From: Cyclobacteriaceae bacterium
Lineage (GTDB): Bacteria > Bacteroidota > Bacteroidia > Cytophagales > Cyclobacteriaceae
NCBI GenBank assembly: GCA_029882725.1
Contig: JAOUKG010000275.1
Location: forward strand, 1-5,033
DNA length: 5,033 nt
Direction: 5' to 3'
The first letter of the stretch is position 1. The number at the start of each line of letters is the position of its first letter. Below the pieces are notes generated by a model. The model made no database searches, was not told the DNA's origin, and saw nothing but the letters and a program-made list of their open reading frames with translations. Of the stretch, positions 3,913 to 5,033 are shown one piece after another. The translations under genes were made by a program, and so were the position numbers.

Positions 3913-5033
3913 ATGAAAAAGATATTCGTCACCTGTTTATTCTTAGGAATTGTAGTTTTTAATACAATTTCAGCTCATGCTCAGGTCATGACCCCCGAGC
4001 TACTGTGGTCGCTAAAAAGGCTCTCCCCTATTGGGTTAACCAAAGACGGAAAAGAAGTTATCTTTTCGGTTTCCCAATACAACCTGACCACCAATGGTCG
4101 TACTTCGAAAACCTATACCATACCCCTTACTGGCGGAGCTGCAATAGAAATTAACGACTATTCAAAACTGATTGCAGATAAAGACCTTTCCCCGGAAGGG
4201 AAAAACAGCATCCTTACCAAAGAGGTAAAAATAAAACCCATTGCCGGAACCGACTTCTATCCCGATTTGGATAAATCCAATGTCTATATCTTCGACAATC
4301 TAAATTATCGCCACTGGGATACCTGGGAAGATGGTAAATATGCTCATCTTTTCATCAAAAACACCTCCAATAACAGTGAAACTGATATCATGAAGGGAGA
4401 ACCTTACGATTGTCCCACTATGCCCTTTGGGGGTTCTGAAGATTACACGTGGAATAACGATGGCTCAAAAGTTATTTATGTAACCAAAAAAGTATACGGC
4501 ACAGAATATGCCAAAAGTACCAATACGGACATCTATTCCTACGATCTTGCCACCAAAACCACTTCCAACCTCACTGAAGAAAACAAAGGCTATGACACGC
4601 AACCTGCCTTTTCAAACGACGGCACACTTGCCTGGCTTCAAATGGAAGAACCGGGTTATGAAGCAGATAAAAATGACATAATCTTATTAAAAGATGACAC
4701 AAAAATCAACCTCACGAAACACTGGGATGGTACCGTAAATGGTTTTTTATGGGCAAATGATGGGAAAAGTCTCTATTTTATTGCTCCTGTTGATGGAACC
4801 ACTCAATTATTTGAAGTAACTATTCCCAAAAAAGGTCAGCCCGAAATCAGGCAAATCACAAACGGTCAGTTCAATGTAGCGAGTATGGTAGGTCAAAGTA
4901 ACAAAACCATGGTGATAACACGCACTGATATGAATCATGCCGCGGAAATCTATACTGTCGATTTGAAAAAAGGAGATATGACCCCACTTACTCATATCAA
5001 TGATGAAACTTACAATAAAATAAAACTGAGTAA
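3913..5033 (+). CDS. S9 family peptidase (dipeptidyl/acylaminoacyl peptidase), 5' part
   Basis: The frame from ATG 3913 stays open to the window end: 373 codons plus two bases, with no stop. Residues 1-23 form a signal peptide (MKK, then a hydrophobic core FVTCLFLGIVVF, ending SAHA before Gln24), so the enzyme is exported, probably to the periplasm. MTPELLWSLKRLSPIGLTKDGKEVIFSVS (26-54, seen as adjoining pieces) is the typical opening of Bacteroidota S9 peptidases. PD40/WD40-like blade motifs follow: LTKDGKEVIF, WNNDGSKVIYV (180-190), FSNDGTLAWL (233-242) and WANDGKSLYFI (280-290). These build the beta-propeller that gates the active site. The Ser-Asp-His alpha/beta-hydrolase domain should follow after residue 373 and is outside the window, so catalytic competence cannot be judged. 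The family cleaves dipeptides or acylated residues from peptides, serving peptide scavenging. It lies 86 bases after repeat copy B. Confidence 0.95.
   Translation, partial: MKKIFVTCLFLGIVVFNTISAHAQVMTPELLWSLKRLSPIGLTKDGKEVIFSVSQYNLTTNGRTSKTYTIPLTGGAAIEINDYSKLIADKDLSPEGKNSILTKEVKIKPIAGTDFYPDLDKSNVYIFDNLNYRHWDTWEDGKYAHLFIKNTSNNSETDIMKGEPYDCPTMPFGGSEDYTWNNDGSKVIYVTKKVYGTEYAKSTNTDIYSYDLATKTTSNLTEENKGYDTQPAFSNDGTLAWLQMEEPGYEADKNDIILLKDDTKINLTKHWDGTVNGFLWANDGKSLYFIAPVDGTTQLFEVTIPKKGQPEIRQITNGQFNVASMVGQSNKTMVITRTDMNHAAEIYTVDLKKGDMTPLTHINDETYNKIKLS

Overview
The window looks like a chromosomal segment of a member of the Bacteroidota. It is AT-rich, its genes start at ATG after A/T-rich leaders without clear Shine-Dalgarno sequences, and it carries a Bacteroidota-style lipoprotein, a secreted S9 peptidase and a tRNA-Arg(UCG). 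I cannot place it below phylum with confidence. All genes lie on the + strand.

Layout: (1) 1-220 is an AT-rich leader holding one inverted repeat. (2) 221-850 encodes a small lipoprotein of unknown function. (3) 1051-1791 encodes a CPBP (CAAX-like/Abi) intramembrane protease in which the first glutamate of the usual EE pair is replaced by Tyr. (4) 1914-2255 encodes a YjdM/PhnA-type zinc-ribbon protein. (5) 2417-3013 encodes a 2OG-Fe(II) dioxygenase starting at GTG, preceded by an overlapping 17-codon mini-ORF. (6) 3014-3358 has no convincing gene; it is richer in GC and holds short hairpins and repeats built on GATGGACATCC and ACAGGAT. (7) 3359-3637 is a tandem duplication of a tRNA-Arg with its upstream region: the first copy is a broken tRNA pseudogene and the second is intact. 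(8) 3621-3827 holds a 36-bp direct repeat, one copy of which begins inside the 3' end of the intact tRNA. The repeats bracket 135 bp containing a 60-nt hairpin with perfect 16-bp arms, which resembles the scar or minimal form of an element inserted at a tRNA. (9) 3913-5033 is the 5' part of an S9 family peptidase gene (signal peptide plus beta-propeller); the catalytic domain lies beyond the window.

The protein genes are separated by gaps of 100-200 bp and do not form an obvious pathway or a recognisable defence system. They read as ordinary single-gene neighbours. The part that rewards a second look is 3014-3850, where repeats, a damaged tRNA copy and a tRNA-derived direct repeat point to repeated rearrangement or insertion at this tRNA. 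I see no complete, clearly new system here. The best candidate for something undescribed is the small hairpin element between the tRNA-tail repeats.
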